In this document: in pieces, positions 26,651 through 36,710 of the stretch | Layout: each line of letters opens with the position of its first letter | Position numbering within the stretch: the first letter of the stretch is position 1 | Assembly (NCBI RefSeq): GCF_019929575.1 | Contig: NZ_JAHZPU010000006.1 | Coordinates: 17,498 to 81,497, forward strand | Source: Streptococcus infantis | Lineage (GTDB): Bacteria > Bacillota > Bacilli > Lactobacillales > Streptococcaceae | Length of the DNA: 64,000 nucleotides | Reading direction: 5' to 3' | Translations under genes and position numbers: made by a program | The notes under the pieces: generated by a model | Told to the model about the DNA's origin: nothing | The model's input: the letters and a program-made list of their open reading frames with translations, nothing else | The model's database searches: none

Positions 26651-26831
26651 ACGATCCAAATATGTGTTGCGTCGCTTGATCCTAGTAGTTGTAGTATTAC
26701 TATTGGGAGCTTTAGCTCTAGCCATTGGTTTGATGATTGGCTATGGTATTCTAGGAAAAGGACAAGACCCTTGGGCTATTTTAGCGCCAGCAAAATGGCA
26801 AGAACTCATCGCCAAATTTACAGGAAAATGA
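26643..26831 (+). CDS. epuA: EpuA-family small membrane protein
   Basis: A 62-residue protein with a basic N-terminus ([12 protein letters not shown]), one long hydrophobic helix and a [19 protein letters not shown] tail, matching the EpuA family found between murA and endA in streptococci and often labelled DNA-directed RNA polymerase subunit beta. It overlaps murA by 8 bp. ATG 26637 is an alternative start. Function unknown; linked to the cell envelope and competence neighbourhood only by position. Confidence 0.85.
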   Translation: MNKRSKYVLRRLILVVVVLLLGALALAIGLMIGYGILGKGQDPWAILAPAKWQELIAKFTGK

Positions 26832-26833
26832 GA

Positions 26834-27009
26834 GTGGGACAGAAATCGGTAATTCGTTAGAATTCGATTTCGTTGTCCCACCTCCGCACAGTTGAGTAGG
26901 GCTGTAAAAGCTGATGAAATCAGCGTAGTAGAGTCCACTCAGCCACTGCGTCTTGATCGACAATCCAAAGACAATTGAGAGGCTAGGACTTTTGTCCCAG
27001 CTTCTTTTC
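26834..27009 (+). repeat. SPRITE-like intergenic repeat, copy 2
   Basis: Nearly identical to 75-251, with the same three hairpins. It begins 3 nt after the epuA stop and probably serves as the terminator of the murA-epuA transcript. Confidence 0.75.
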
Positions 27010-27034
27010 TAGGAAGTGAAATTAAGGAGAAAAT

Positions 27035-27865
27035 ATGAATAAAAAAACCAGACAGGCTCTAATTGGTCTCTTGCTCTTTTTACTCTTGTCGGCAGGAAGC
27101 TACTATATTAAACAAATACAGTCTTCCAACACCTCGCCACAAGCACAAGTAAAACAAAAATCACAGTCGTCTGATACTCCAAGTCAAGAACTGGCTGAAA
27201 GTGTACTGACCGATTCAGTTAAAAAACAAATTAAGGGTACTCTAGAGTGGAATGGCGCAGGAGCCTTTATCGTCAATAACAATAAAACCAATCTAGACGC
27301 CAAGGTTTCAAGTAAACCCTATGCCGATAATAAAACAAAGACTGTAGGAGGAGAGACAGTTCCCACAGTAGCGAATGCAATCATGTCAAAAGCGACCAGA
27401 CAGTACAAGGACCGTGAAGAAACTGGCAATGGTTCAACATCTTGGACGCCTGCGGGTTGGCATCAGGTTAAGAATCTAAAGGGAAGTTACAACCATGCGG
27501 TCGATAGAGGGCATTTGTTGGGCTATGCCTTAATCGGTGGTTTAGATGGCTTTGATGCTTCTACTAGCAATCCTAAAAACATTGCCGTACAGACAGCTTG
27601 GGCCAACCAAGCGCGTGCAGAAGATTCGACAGGCCAAAACTATTATGAAAGTCTGGTTCGAAAAGCTCTAGATCAAAACAAACGAGTGCGTTACCGTGTG
27701 ACGTTGCTCTATGCATCTGAGGAAAACTTGGTGCCGTCCGCATCGCAGATTGAAGCCAAGTCCTCTGATGGGGAGTTGGAGTTTAATGTCGTTATTCCAA
27801 ATGTCCAAAAGGGAATTCAGTTAGATTACCGAACTGGTGAGGTCACAGTCACAAAAAATAACTAA
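27035..27865 (+). CDS. endA: DNA-entry nuclease EndA
   Basis: A 276-residue membrane-anchored nuclease of the beta-beta-alpha metal (NUC1) class. It has one N-terminal helix (residues 9-26) with no signal cut, then a nuclease domain with the DRGH motif ([12 protein letters not shown], catalytic His, near residue 160) and the metal Asn in WANQ near residue 190. EndA degrades one strand during DNA uptake in transformation and also cuts host extracellular-trap DNA. The start has AAGGAG upstream, right after the repeat element. Confidence 0.93.
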   Translation: MNKKTRQALIGLLLFLLLSAGSYYIKQIQSSNTSPQAQVKQKSQSSDTPSQELAESVLTDSVKKQIKGTLEWNGAGAFIVNNNKTNLDAKVSSKPYADNKTKTVGGETVPTVANAIMSKATRQYKDREETGNGSTSWTPAGWHQVKNLKGSYNHAVDRGHLLGYALIGGLDGFDASTSNPKNIAVQTAWANQARAEDSTGQNYYESLVRKALDQNKRVRYRVTLLYASEENLVPSASQIEAKSSDGELEFNVVIPNVQKGIQLDYRTGEVTVTKNN

Positions 27866-27873
27866 TTTATCAA

Positions 27874-27906
27874 GAGGTTGAGGAAAAATCCCAACCTCGT
27901 TTTTTA
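27874..27906 (+). terminator. endA terminator
   Basis: GAGGTTG/CAACCTC stem with an inner GGA/TCC pair and a T7 tract. Confidence 0.85.
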
Positions 27907-28077
27907 TTAGTCATGAACTGTAGAAACGATTGCTTGTTTTTTGCTTTTCTTATTTTAAAGAGCTTTTTTGAAGATTCACAAGGCTTGAACTAGGGCATCG
28001 AAACTTGGGTTGCAGTTCTCTATTCCACAACCCTGTATCATAGAAATTAAAAATTAATGTGTAGAAATTGGAAAATA

Positions 28078-28086
28078 TGGTATAAT
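28078..28086 (+). promoter_or_regulatory. Extended -10 promoter of the CNNM gene
   Basis: TGGTATAAT, 32 nt before the start. Confidence 0.6.
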
Positions 28087-28117
28087 AGTTTCAATTATAC
28101 TTTTTAGGAGAAGGAAA

Positions 28118-29449
28118 ATGGAAGACCCGAGCAGTCAGGATTTGTTACTGCAATTTGTTTTATTAGTTGTTTTGACCTTTTTAAATGCCTTTTTCTCTGC
28201 AACAGAGATGGCCCTGGTTTCACTTAGTCGTTCACGTGTTGAGCAAAAAGCTGAAGAGGGAGATAAACGCTATATCCGTTTACTAAAGGTACTTGAAAAC
28301 CCAAATCACTTTTTATCAACCATTCAAGTTGGTATCACCTTAATTACGATCTTGTCAGGGGCTAAACTAGCAGATTCACTTGGAGAGTTGATCGCCTCTT
28401 GGATGGGAAATAGCGAAACTGCCTATGCGGTAGCTAGCTTCTTATCATTAGCTTTCTTGACCTATATTTCTATCGTTTTTGGTGAGCTTTATCCTAAACG
28501 CATTGCTCTAAATCTTAAGGATGCCTTGGCTATTCGAACAGTACCGTTTATTATTGCTCTTGGTAAGATTGTGAGTCCCTTCGTTTGGATGCTTTCAGCA
28601 TCAACTAATCTCTTGAGTCAATTGACACCGATGACATTTGACGATGCAGATGAAAAAATGACTCGTGATGAGATTGAGTACATGTTGTCTAAGAGTGAAG
28701 AAACCTTGGATGCTGATGAAATTGAAATGTTACAAGGGATTTTCTCGCTAGACGAGCTCATGGCACGTGAAGTCATGGTTCCTCGAACCGATGCTTTCAT
28801 GGTAAATATTCAGGATGACACTCAAACCATTATCCAAAGTATCTTAAAACAGAATTTTTCTCGGATTCCTGTTTATGATGGGGATAAGGACAATGTTATT
28901 GGATTGATTCATACTAAGAGTCTCCTTAAAGAAGCCTTTGATAGCGGGTTTGACAATATTGTCTGGAAGCGAATCTTACAAGATCCACTCTTTGTACCTG
29001 AAACTATTTTTGTGGATGATTTATTAAAAGAGTTTAGAAATACTCAAAGACAGATGGCTATCCTTCTGGATGAGTATGGAGGTATGGCTGGTCTAGTTAC
29101 GCTGGAGGATCTCCTTGAGGAGATTGTCGGTGAAATTGATGATGAAACTGACCGAGCTGAAGTTTATGTTCATACAATTGGCGAAGATACCTATATCGTC
29201 CAAGGGACAATGAATTTAAATGACTTTAATGCTTACTTCGATGTTGAACTTGAAAGTGATGATGTAGATACAATTGCTGGTTATTATTTGACTGGTGTAG
29301 GGACTATTCCAACAACTGAAAAACTTAGCTATGAATTGGAAAGTGCAAACAAACATATTACATTGACTAATGACAAAGTCAAAAATGGTCGTGTGACCAA
29401 GCTGAAGGTTCAAATTCAAGAACTCGAATCAGAAGAAGAAACAGAATAG
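28118..29449 (+). CDS. CNNM/CorC-family transporter (HlyC/TlyC-like)
   Basis: A 443-residue protein: an N-terminal DUF21/CNNM membrane domain with four hydrophobic segments (about 1-185, AFFSATEMALVSLSR), a pair of CBS domains (about 215-340; VMVPRTDAF, MAILLDEYGGMAGLVTLEDLLEEIVG) and a C-terminal CorC_HlyC domain (about 355-440). Family members handle Mg2+ efflux or related divalent cations; the older label hemolysin is historical. The start follows TAGGAGAAGGAAA. Confidence 0.9.
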   Translation: MEDPSSQDLLLQFVLLVVLTFLNAFFSATEMALVSLSRSRVEQKAEEGDKRYIRLLKVLENPNHFLSTIQVGITLITILSGAKLADSLGELIASWMGNSETAYAVASFLSLAFLTYISIVFGELYPKRIALNLKDALAIRTVPFIIALGKIVSPFVWMLSASTNLLSQLTPMTFDDADEKMTRDEIEYMLSKSEETLDADEIEMLQGIFSLDELMAREVMVPRTDAFMVNIQDDTQTIIQSILKQNFSRIPVYDGDKDNVIGLIHTKSLLKEAFDSGFDNIVWKRILQDPLFVPETIFVDDLLKEFRNTQRQMAILLDEYGGMAGLVTLEDLLEEIVGEIDDETDRAEVYVHTIGEDTYIVQGTMNLNDFNAYFDVELESDDVDTIAGYYLTGVGTIPTTEKLSYELESANKHITLTNDKVKNGRVTKLKVQIQELESEEETE

Positions 29450-29452
29450 AAC

Positions 29453-29490
29453 AAAAGCTTTATCAGAGCAGAACTGATAAAGCTTTTTTA
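29453..29490 (+). terminator. Terminator of the CNNM gene
   Basis: A 14-bp stem AAAAGCTTTATCAG/CTGATAAAGCTTTT and T run. Confidence 0.88.
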
Positions 29491-29498
29491 GTAGTCAA

Positions 29499-29524
29499 AA
29501 AGAAAAGACTCCTGTAGGAGCCTT
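29499..29524 (-). terminator. tRNA-Cys terminator
   Basis: On the minus strand, GGCTCC-TACA-GGAGTC stem (one wobble) then TTTTCTTTTT. Confidence 0.65.
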
Positions 29525-29535
29525 TGATAATATAG

Positions 29536-29606
29536 AGGCGGTAGACGGATTTGAACCGACGATCAAGCTTTTGCAGAGCCGTGCCTTACCACTTGGCTAT
29601 ACCGCC
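29536..29606 (-). tRNA. tRNA-Cys (GCA)
   Basis: On the minus strand a 71-nt cloverleaf: acceptor GGCGGTA/TACCGCC, D-arm GCCAAGTGGTAAGGC, anticodon loop CTGCAAA with GCA, T-loop TTCAAAT. The 3' CCA is not encoded. I see a weak last pair in the anticodon stem (27-43) and a T-T opposition in the T-stem (50-64), which slightly weaken the fold but not the call. Confidence 0.92.
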
Positions 29607-29717
29607 TTAACTTTTATTATTATACCCTTTAAATTAAATCTCGTCAATAGTTTCTTTTCTGAAAATGTAAGTTTTCCGACTTTCAAAATGTGTGCGACAA
29701 AATATTCTGAAAATTCG

Positions 29718-29746
29718 TTTACTTTTTGAAGTGGTTGTGGTATAAT
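29718..29746 (+). promoter_or_regulatory. ami operon promoter
   Basis: TTTACT, 17 bp, extended -10 TGGTATAAT ending at 29746, 42 nt before amiA. Confidence 0.65.
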
Positions 29747-29787
29747 AAGCATTATCTTATTAATTTCAAAAGAGGAGTTAACTAAAC

Positions 29788-31767
29788 ATGAAAAAAAGTC
29801 GGATTTTTGCGGTAGCAGGGGTTGCCCTACTCGCAACAGGCGTTCTCGCGGCTTGCGGTTCTTCAAAATCATCTAATGCTGAGGCTCCAAAAGCCTACGG
29901 ATATGTATATACAGCTGATCCAGAAACTTTGGACTACCTTATCTCTGGTAAGCAAAGTACAAAAGTTGTCACTTCAAATGGTATCGATGGACTCTTTACA
30001 AATGATAAATATGGTAACCTCACTCCTGCAGTTGCAGAAGATTGGTCAGTGTCTCAAGATGGTTTGACATACACTTATAAGATTCGTAAAGGTGTAAAAT
30101 GGCTCACAGCTGATGGTGAAGAATATGCAGAAGTAACTGCTAATGACTTTGTTACAGGTTTGAAACACGCAGCTGATAAGAAATCAGAAGCATTGTATCT
30201 TGCTCAAGATTCTGTAAAAGGTTTGGCAGATTATGTGGCTGGGAACTCAACTGACTTTTCAACTGTTGGTGTAAAAGCTGTTGATGACTACACTCTTCAA
30301 TACACTTTGAACAAACCAGAGCCATATTGGAATTCTAAAATGTTTTACTCAATCTTCTGGCCTTTGAATGCAGAGTTTGAAAAATCAAAAGGTTCAGACT
30401 TTGGTAAGTCAACAGATCCAACATCATTGCTTTACAATGGTCCTTTCTTGCTTAAAGGATTAACTGCTAAGTCTTCTGTTGAGTTTGTGAAGAATGAGCA
30501 ATATTGGGATAAAGATAATGTTCACTTAGACACTGTGACGCTTGCATTCTATGATGGTTCAGACCAAGAATCAATCGAACGTAACTTTACAAGTGGTGCA
30601 TACAGCTACGCCCGTCTCTTCCCAACAAGTTCAAATTATTCTAAAATCGCAGAAACATACAAAGACAACATTTACTATACTCCACAAGGAGCTGGTATTG
30701 CTGGTTTGGGTGTTAATATTGACCGTCAAAGCTATAAATATACATCAAAAACAACTGATGAAGAAAAGACTTCTACTAAGAAAGCCCTTCTTAACAAAGA
30801 CTTCCGTCAAGCTTTGAACTTTGCATTTGACCGTACATCATACTCTGCTCAGCTGAATGGTGAAGATGGAGCAGCGCTTGCTGTTCGTAACCTATTTGTA
30901 AAACCAGACTTTGTTTCTGCAGGTGAGAAAACATTTGGTGACTTGGTTACTGAGAAAGTTGTTTCTTATGGTGATGAGTGGAAAGATGTAAACTTTGCAG
31001 ATGGTCAAGATGGTCTTTATAATGCTGATAAAGCGAAAGCAGAATTTGCTAAAGCTAAGAAGGCTTTGGAAGCAGATGGCGTGAAATTCCCAATTCACTT
31101 GGATATTCCAGTTGACCAAACTGCTAAGAGCTACATTGCGCGTATTCAGTCCTTCAAACAATCTGTTGAAAAAGTTCTTGGTGAAGAAAATGTAGTCATC
31201 GATATCCAACAAGTAACAAAAGATGAATTATTTAACATCACTTACTATGCTCCGAATGCAGCAGCTGAGGATTGGGAACTTTCAGGTGCCGTTGGATGGA
31301 ACCCAGACTATCAAGACCCATCAACTTACCTTGATATCTTGCAAACAAGTAACAGCGAGCAAACAAAGACTTACATGGGTTATGACAATCCATCAAATCC
31401 AGCAGTTACCCAAGTTGGTTTGAAAGACTACGACAAGTTGCTTGAAGAAGCTGGTAATGAAACAAGTGACCTTAACAAACGTTATGAGAAATATGCAGCA
31501 GCTCAAGCTTGGTTGACAGATAGCTCCCTCTTCCTTCCAGCTATGTCATCTTCAGGAGCAGCGCCAGTTATTTCTCGTGTAGTACCATTCTCGGCCTCTT
31601 ACACTCAATCTGGTGATAAAGGTTCAGATGTATACTTCAAGTACCTTAAATTGCAAGCTAACACTGTAACAACCAAAGAGTACAAAGAAGCTCGTGAAAA
31701 ATGGCTCAAAGAAAAAGCTGAATCAAACGAAAAAGCTCAAAAAGAGTTAGCGAGTCATGTGAAATAA
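29788..31767 (+). CDS. amiA: Oligopeptide ABC transporter substrate-binding lipoprotein AmiA
   Basis: A 659-residue lipoprotein with the lipobox VLAAC (Cys23) and a family-5 extracellular solute-binding fold. It captures oligopeptides outside the membrane and hands them to AmiCD. The ligand-binding lobe motifs (YTADPETLDYL, LTPAVAEDWSVSQDGLTYTYKIR split over residues 75-105, AVGWNPDYQDPSTYLD) match AmiA/AliA/AliB; the position at the head of amiCDEF identifies AmiA. Ami imports nutritional peptides and signalling peptides for Rgg/RRNPP regulators, which links it functionally to the regulator at 5638. Confidence 0.93.
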   Translation: MKKSRIFAVAGVALLATGVLAACGSSKSSNAEAPKAYGYVYTADPETLDYLISGKQSTKVVTSNGIDGLFTNDKYGNLTPAVAEDWSVSQDGLTYTYKIRKGVKWLTADGEEYAEVTANDFVTGLKHAADKKSEALYLAQDSVKGLADYVAGNSTDFSTVGVKAVDDYTLQYTLNKPEPYWNSKMFYSIFWPLNAEFEKSKGSDFGKSTDPTSLLYNGPFLLKGLTAKSSVEFVKNEQYWDKDNVHLDTVTLAFYDGSDQESIERNFTSGAYSYARLFPTSSNYSKIAETYKDNIYYTPQGAGIAGLGVNIDRQSYKYTSKTTDEEKTSTKKALLNKDFRQALNFAFDRTSYSAQLNGEDGAALAVRNLFVKPDFVSAGEKTFGDLVTEKVVSYGDEWKDVNFADGQDGLYNADKAKAEFAKAKKALEADGVKFPIHLDIPVDQTAKSYIARIQSFKQSVEKVLGEENVVIDIQQVTKDELFNITYYAPNAAAEDWELSGAVGWNPDYQDPSTYLDILQTSNSEQTKTYMGYDNPSNPAVTQVGLKDYDKLLEEAGNETSDLNKRYEKYAAAQAWLTDSSLFLPAMSSSGAAPVISRVVPFSASYTQSGDKGSDVYFKYLKLQANTVTTKEYKEAREKWLKEKAESNEKAQKELASHVK

Positions 31768-31779
31768 ATAATGCTCATC

Positions 31780-31813
31780 AGAACTTTCTCTCCTAAAGGA
31801 GAAGGTTCTTTTG
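31780..31813 (+). terminator. Attenuating hairpin between amiA and amiC
   Basis: AGAACTTTCTCTCCT/AGGAGAAGGTTCT stem with TTTT. It would let more binding protein than permease be made from one promoter. Confidence 0.75.
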
Positions 31814-31832
31814 GGATTTTAAAGGAAATAAT

Positions 31833-33329
31833 ATGAAAAAATATGTTTTTATGCGTATCTTGCGGTCGTTGGTTTCTATTTTCTTAGTAACGACCTTGAT
31901 TTACACAATCATCTATACGATGGTTCCACGGAAGTTGATCTTCAAACAAGATACTAACTACAATAAAATTGCAACCACAGCTGATAAACGTGATAACTAT
32001 GAAAATACCGTCTTTGAGCGTATGGGTTATATCGAATATTATGATACGAAAGAGTTGCAGGAAAAAGCTAGTAGCATTGACTCTTCTGTTACAGTAGATG
32101 CAAATGATACAAATAAAGCAATCTATGAAAAATATATCCAACAACTTGGGAATGGTTGGACTCTAGGTGAGTTTACAGAGAGTGGACAATTCTACGCTAC
32201 ACGTGAAATTCCTATTTTTGAACGTGTGTTTAAATTCTATGCAAACTTGCTTGATATTGACCATACAAACAAGATCCAAGACCCTGAGAATCCTAACTTA
32301 GAGCGTTATTTGCGCTTTGAGAATGACCCTGCTATCGGTTGGTCTCTTGTGGGTTCAGGTACTAAACACAAATACCTCTTGTACTTCAATAGTCAGTTCC
32401 CATTTGTTCACCAAAACTTTGTCAACTTGAACCTAGGAGATTCTTATCCAACTTATGCAAATACTCCTGTTCTTCAAGTTATTACACAAGGACAAGGACA
32501 AACGAAGACTTCTGAAGTTCAATTCCCAACTGGTAAGAAAACATCATCAGTAAATATTTACTCAAGAACTTATAAATCTCCGAGTCAAGCTGATGCTCGT
32601 GAAGTAGCCAACTACGGTAAAGATGATCCATATACAGCTACTGAGAGCAACTATCAGTACCCATCTATGATTGCAAGTTCTGCTATCACTGGTTTGATTG
32701 GTCTTGCGATTTCATATGCGATTGCGATTCCTCTTGGTTCAGCAATGGCTCGTTTCAAAAACACTTGGATCGATAGTTTCTCAACAGGGACTCTAACGTT
32801 CTTGTTGGCTCTTCCAACGATTGCCCTAGTCTATATTATTCGTTTGATTGGTTCTTCAATCGGCTTCCCAGACTCATTCCCAATCTTGGGTGCTGGTGAT
32901 TGGCGTTCTTATGTCCTTCCTGCAGTGATTCTGGGCTTGCTAGGAGCACCTACTATGGCAATTTGGATTCGCCGTTATATGATTGACTTGCAATCACAAG
33001 ATTTCGTTCGTTTTGCTCGTGCAAAAGGTTTGTCTGAAAAAGAGATTTCTGATAAGCATATCTTTAAAAATGCTATGGTACCACTTGTTTCTGGTATTCC
33101 AGGTGCTATCATTGGTGTTATTGGTGGAGCAACTCTTACTGAAACAGTCTTCGCCTTCCCAGGTATGGGTAAAATGTTGATCGACTCTGTAAAGGCTTCA
33201 AACAATAATATGGTAGTTGGTCTCGTCTTTATCTTCACTTGCGTCTCAATCTTCTCAAACCTTATTGGTGATATTTGGATGACCATTATTGACCCACGTA
33301 TTAAATTGACAGAGAAAGGAGGCAAATAA
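31833..33329 (+). CDS. amiC: Oligopeptide ABC transporter permease AmiC
   Basis: A 498-residue permease: an N-terminal helix (11-31), a large extracellular insert (about 32-265) and a C-terminal transmembrane domain with five helices carrying the ATPase-coupling EAA loop ([20 protein letters not shown]). The insert is typical of AmiC/OppB in streptococci. Starts after AAAGGAAATAAT; its stop overlaps the amiD start by one base. Confidence 0.94.
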   Translation: MKKYVFMRILRSLVSIFLVTTLIYTIIYTMVPRKLIFKQDTNYNKIATTADKRDNYENTVFERMGYIEYYDTKELQEKASSIDSSVTVDANDTNKAIYEKYIQQLGNGWTLGEFTESGQFYATREIPIFERVFKFYANLLDIDHTNKIQDPENPNLERYLRFENDPAIGWSLVGSGTKHKYLLYFNSQFPFVHQNFVNLNLGDSYPTYANTPVLQVITQGQGQTKTSEVQFPTGKKTSSVNIYSRTYKSPSQADAREVANYGKDDPYTATESNYQYPSMIASSAITGLIGLAISYAIAIPLGSAMARFKNTWIDSFSTGTLTFLLALPTIALVYIIRLIGSSIGFPDSFPILGAGDWRSYVLPAVILGLLGAPTMAIWIRRYMIDLQSQDFVRFARAKGLSEKEISDKHIFKNAMVPLVSGIPGAIIGVIGGATLTETVFAFPGMGKMLIDSVKASNNNMVVGLVFIFTCVSIFSNLIGDIWMTIIDPRIKLTEKGGK

Positions 33330-34255
33330 TGTCTACAATTAGTAATGAAAAATTTCAGTTTGTAAAACGTGATGATTATGCCTCTGAAGCAATTGATGCT
33401 CCTGCCTACTCATACTGGGGTTCTGTCTTTAGACAGTTTTTGAAGAAGAAATCAACAGTAATCATGCTAGGTATCTTGATTGCGATTGTTTTGATGAGTT
33501 TCATTTACCCAATGTTTTCTGATTTTGACTTTAATGATGTAAGTAAGGTAAACGATTTTAGCGCTCGTTACATTAAGCCAAATGCTGAGCATTGGTTCGG
33601 AACAGACAGTAATGGTAAATCTCTCTTTGATGGTGTCTGGTTTGGAGCTCGTAACTCTATCCTGATTTCGGTTATTGCTACCTTTGTTAACCTTTTTATC
33701 GGTGTTGTCATCGGTGGAATTTGGGGGATCTCAAAATCAGTTGACCGTATCATGATGGAAGTCTACAACGTTATCAACAATATTCCATCACTTTTGATCG
33801 TTATTGTTTTGACTTACTCTATCGGGGCAGGGTTCTGGAACTTGATCTTTGCCATGAGTGTAACTACTTGGATTAGTGTTGCCCATTCAATTCGTATCCA
33901 AATGTTACGTTACCGTGATTTAGAGTATAACCTTGCTTCACGAACTTTGGGAACACCAAGTTACAAAATTATTGTAAAAAACATTATGCCGCAATTGGTA
34001 TCTGTTATTGTTACGAGTACGTCGCAAATGCTCCCAGCCTTTATCTCATATGAAGCTTTCCTTTCATTCTTTGGTCTTGGATTGCCGATTACAGTTCCTA
34101 GCTTGGGACGTTTGATTTCAGATTATTCTCAAAACGTAACAACCAATGCATACCTCTTCTGGATTCCATTGACTACATTGGTCTTGGTATCCTTGTCACT
34201 GTTCGTTGTTGGTCAAAACCTAGCAGATGCTAGTGATCCACGTACACATAGATAG
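33329..34255 (+). CDS. amiD: Oligopeptide ABC transporter permease AmiD
   Basis: A 308-residue OppC-type permease with six membrane helices; the N-terminal OppC segment is [18 protein letters not shown] and [20 protein letters not shown] precedes the permease core; the coupling loop is [15 protein letters not shown]. Pairs with AmiC to form the channel. GGAGGCAAATA precedes the ATG. Confidence 0.94.
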   Translation: MSTISNEKFQFVKRDDYASEAIDAPAYSYWGSVFRQFLKKKSTVIMLGILIAIVLMSFIYPMFSDFDFNDVSKVNDFSARYIKPNAEHWFGTDSNGKSLFDGVWFGARNSILISVIATFVNLFIGVVIGGIWGISKSVDRIMMEVYNVINNIPSLLIVIVLTYSIGAGFWNLIFAMSVTTWISVAHSIRIQMLRYRDLEYNLASRTLGTPSYKIIVKNIMPQLVSVIVTSTSQMLPAFISYEAFLSFFGLGLPITVPSLGRLISDYSQNVTTNAYLFWIPLTTLVLVSLSLFVVGQNLADASDPRTHR

Positions 34256-34263
34256 GAGTAGAC

Positions 34264-35331
34264 ATGATAAAAGGAAAAAATGTAATTTTGACTGCTCAAG
34301 ATATTGTCGTGGAATTTGACGTTCGTGACAAAATTTTGACAGCTATACGAGGTGTCTCCATCGATCTGATCGAGGGAGAGGTTCTCGCTTTAGTTGGGGA
34401 GTCAGGTTCTGGTAAATCAGTTTTAACAAAAACATTCACAGGAATGTTGGAAGAGAATGGTCGTATTGCACAAGGTAGTATCAATTACCGTGGACAAGAT
34501 TTGACAGCCTTATCTTCTCATAAAGAGTGGGAAAATATCCGTGGCGCTAAAATCGCTACTATCTTCCAAGATCCGATGACAAGTCTAGATCCTATCAAGA
34601 CCATCGGAAGTCAAATCACAGAAGTTATTGTTAAACACCAAGGCAAAACTGCTCAAGAAGCTAAAGAATTGGCTATTGACTATATGAATAAGGTTGGTAT
34701 TCCGGACTCTGAGAAACGTTTCGACGAGTATCCGTTCCAATATTCTGGGGGAATGCGTCAACGTATCGTTATCGCGATTGCTCTTGCTTGTCGTCCAGAC
34801 ATTCTTATCTGTGATGAGCCGACAACAGCCCTTGACGTGACCATTCAGGCACAGATTATTGATTTGTTGAAGTCACTTCAACACGAATACCACTTTACAA
34901 CAATCTTTATCACCCACGACCTAGGTGTCGTAGCAAGTATCGCTGATAAAGTTGCAGTTATGTATGCTGGTGAAATTGTTGAATATGGTACTGTTGAAGA
35001 AATCTTCTACGACCCACGTCATCCATATACATGGAGCCTCTTGTCAAGCTTGCCACAACTTGCGGATGACAAAGGTGAATTGTACTCAATCCCTGGAACA
35101 CCTCCATCGCTTTATACTGAATTGAAGGGAGATGCTTTTGCTCTTCGTTCAGATTATGCTATGAAGATTGACTTCGAGGAAAAAGCACCTCAGTTTGCAG
35201 TATCTGATACTCATTGGGCTAAGACATGGTTGCTTCATGAACAAGCTCCAAAAGTTGAAAAACCATCGGTGATTGCAGATTTACACGACAAGATTCGTGA
35301 AAAGATGGGCTTTACACATCTTGAGGACTAG
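34264..35331 (+). CDS. amiE: Oligopeptide ABC transporter ATPase AmiE
   Basis: A 355-residue OppD-type ATPase: Walker A GESGSGKS near residue 45, Q-loop [10 protein letters not shown], signature YSGGMRQR, Walker [14 protein letters not shown] and H-loop ITHDLG, then the oligopeptide ABC C-terminal extension ([15 protein letters not shown]). 8 nt after amiD. Confidence 0.95.
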   Translation: MIKGKNVILTAQDIVVEFDVRDKILTAIRGVSIDLIEGEVLALVGESGSGKSVLTKTFTGMLEENGRIAQGSINYRGQDLTALSSHKEWENIRGAKIATIFQDPMTSLDPIKTIGSQITEVIVKHQGKTAQEAKELAIDYMNKVGIPDSEKRFDEYPFQYSGGMRQRIVIAIALACRPDILICDEPTTALDVTIQAQIIDLLKSLQHEYHFTTIFITHDLGVVASIADKVAVMYAGEIVEYGTVEEIFYDPRHPYTWSLLSSLPQLADDKGELYSIPGTPPSLYTELKGDAFALRSDYAMKIDFEEKAPQFAVSDTHWAKTWLLHEQAPKVEKPSVIADLHDKIREKMGFTHLED

Positions 35332-35341
35332 GAGGAAGGAA

Positions 35342-36268
35342 ATGTCTGAAAAATTAGTAGAAATTAAAGACTTAGAAATTTCCTTCGGTGAAGGAAGCAA
35401 AAAGTTTGTCGCTGTTAAAAATGCGAACTTCTTTATCAACAAAGGAGAAACTTTCTCACTTGTTGGAGAGTCTGGTAGTGGTAAAACAACGATTGGTCGT
35501 GCTATCATCGGTCTTAATGATACCAGCAAAGGTGATATCATCTTTGAAGGTCAAAAAATTAATGGTAAAAAATCACGTGAACAAGCTTCGGAATTAATCC
35601 GTCGTATCCAAATGATTTTCCAAGACCCAGCAGCTAGCTTGAATGAGCGTGCAACGGTTGACTATATCATTTCTGAAGGTCTTTATAACCACCATTTATT
35701 TAAAGATGAAGAAGAAAGAAAAGAAAAAGTACAGAAAATCATTCGTGAAGTGGGACTTTTGGCTGAACACTTGACACGTTACCCACATGAGTTTTCAGGT
35801 GGTCAACGTCAACGTATTGGGATTGCCCGTGCCTTGGTTATGCAACCTGACTTCGTTATTGCGGATGAGCCTATTTCAGCCTTGGACGTTTCTGTGCGTG
35901 CTCAAGTTTTGAACTTGCTTAAGAAATTCCAGAAGGAATTGGGCTTGACTTATCTCTTTATCGCCCACGATTTGTCAGTGGTTCGTTTCATCTCTGATCG
36001 TATCGCGGTAATTTATAAGGGTGTTATTGTTGAAGTGGCTGAAACTGAAGAATTGTTTAACAATCCAGTTCATCCATATACACAAGCACTTCTATCAGCT
36101 GTTCCGATTCCAGACCCAATCTTGGAACGTAAAAAAGTATTGAAAGTCTATGATCCAGATCAACATGACTATGAGACTGATAAACCTTCTATGGTAGAAA
36201 TTCGTCCAGGTCACTATGTTTGGGCAAACCAAGCTGAGTTGGAACGCTATAAAAAAGATTTGAAATAA
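35342..36268 (+). CDS. amiF: Oligopeptide ABC transporter ATPase AmiF
   Basis: A 308-residue OppF-type ATPase: Walker A GESGSGKT, signature FSGGQRQR, Walker [14 protein letters not shown] and the [13 protein letters not shown] extension. I chose ATG 35342, with AGGAGGAAGGAA just upstream, over the in-frame ATG inside amiE. Last gene of the ami operon. Confidence 0.95.
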   Translation: MSEKLVEIKDLEISFGEGSKKFVAVKNANFFINKGETFSLVGESGSGKTTIGRAIIGLNDTSKGDIIFEGQKINGKKSREQASELIRRIQMIFQDPAASLNERATVDYIISEGLYNHHLFKDEEERKEKVQKIIREVGLLAEHLTRYPHEFSGGQRQRIGIARALVMQPDFVIADEPISALDVSVRAQVLNLLKKFQKELGLTYLFIAHDLSVVRFISDRIAVIYKGVIVEVAETEELFNNPVHPYTQALLSAVPIPDPILERKKVLKVYDPDQHDYETDKPSMVEIRPGHYVWANQAELERYKKDLK

Positions 36269-36269
36269 G

Positions 36270-36322
36270 AAAGAGTTTTGTAATCCTGATAGAACAATTC
36301 TATTAAGGTTATGAAACTTTTT
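36270..36322 (+). terminator. ami operon terminator
   Basis: Imperfect stem AAGAGTTTTGTAATCCT/AGGTTATGAAACTTT followed by a T6 run. Confidence 0.6.
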
Positions 36323-36370
36323 TATTTGATAAACAGCAAAGTATAAAACTGAGAATTTGTCTCAGAATGG

Positions 36371-36527
36371 TTTTATACTCAATGAAAATCAAAGAGCAAA
36401 CTAGGAAGCGAGCCGCAGGTTGCTCAAAACACCGTTTTGAGGTTGTGGATAGAACTGACGAAGTCAGTAACACATATACGGCAAGACGAAGCTGACGTGG
36501 TTTGAAGAGATTTTTGAAGAGTATTAG
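36371..36527 (+). repeat. BOX element (boxA-boxC)
   Basis: Starts with the boxA motif (TATACTCAATGAAAATCAAA, then AGAGCAAACTAGGAAGC) and ends with boxC (AACTGACGAAGTCAGTAAC, GGTTTGAAGAGATTTTTGAA, GAGTATTA). boxB is not evident. BOX elements are dispersed non-coding repeats of S. pneumoniae and relatives. Confidence 0.9.
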
Positions 36528-36579
36528 AAAGTGAGATTTAACATGCTGACAACGTTTAAATTTATACAGACGAAAAAAT

Positions 36580-36693
36580 AAAACTACTTTCAGGCTAGTT
36601 TTGATGAATCTGCAAAATTAAAATCACTTTCTATTTAAAATACTGGTCTTGCATTGCCTTCCTTTATGTGCTAGAGTTATGGTAACGGTTACT
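36580..36693 (+). promoter_or_regulatory. Esterase promoter: NanR-box-like operator, promoter and cre-like site
   Basis: Box AAAACTACTTTC (36580-36591), -35 TTGCAT (36649) exactly 69 bp from the box start, 17-bp spacer, -10 TAGAGT (36672-36677). A near-cre palindrome ATGGTAACGGTTACT (36679-36693) covers the expected transcription start. Same geometry as four other promoters in the locus. Confidence 0.7.
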
Positions 36694-36710
36694 AAATAAA
36701 GGAGGGTTTT

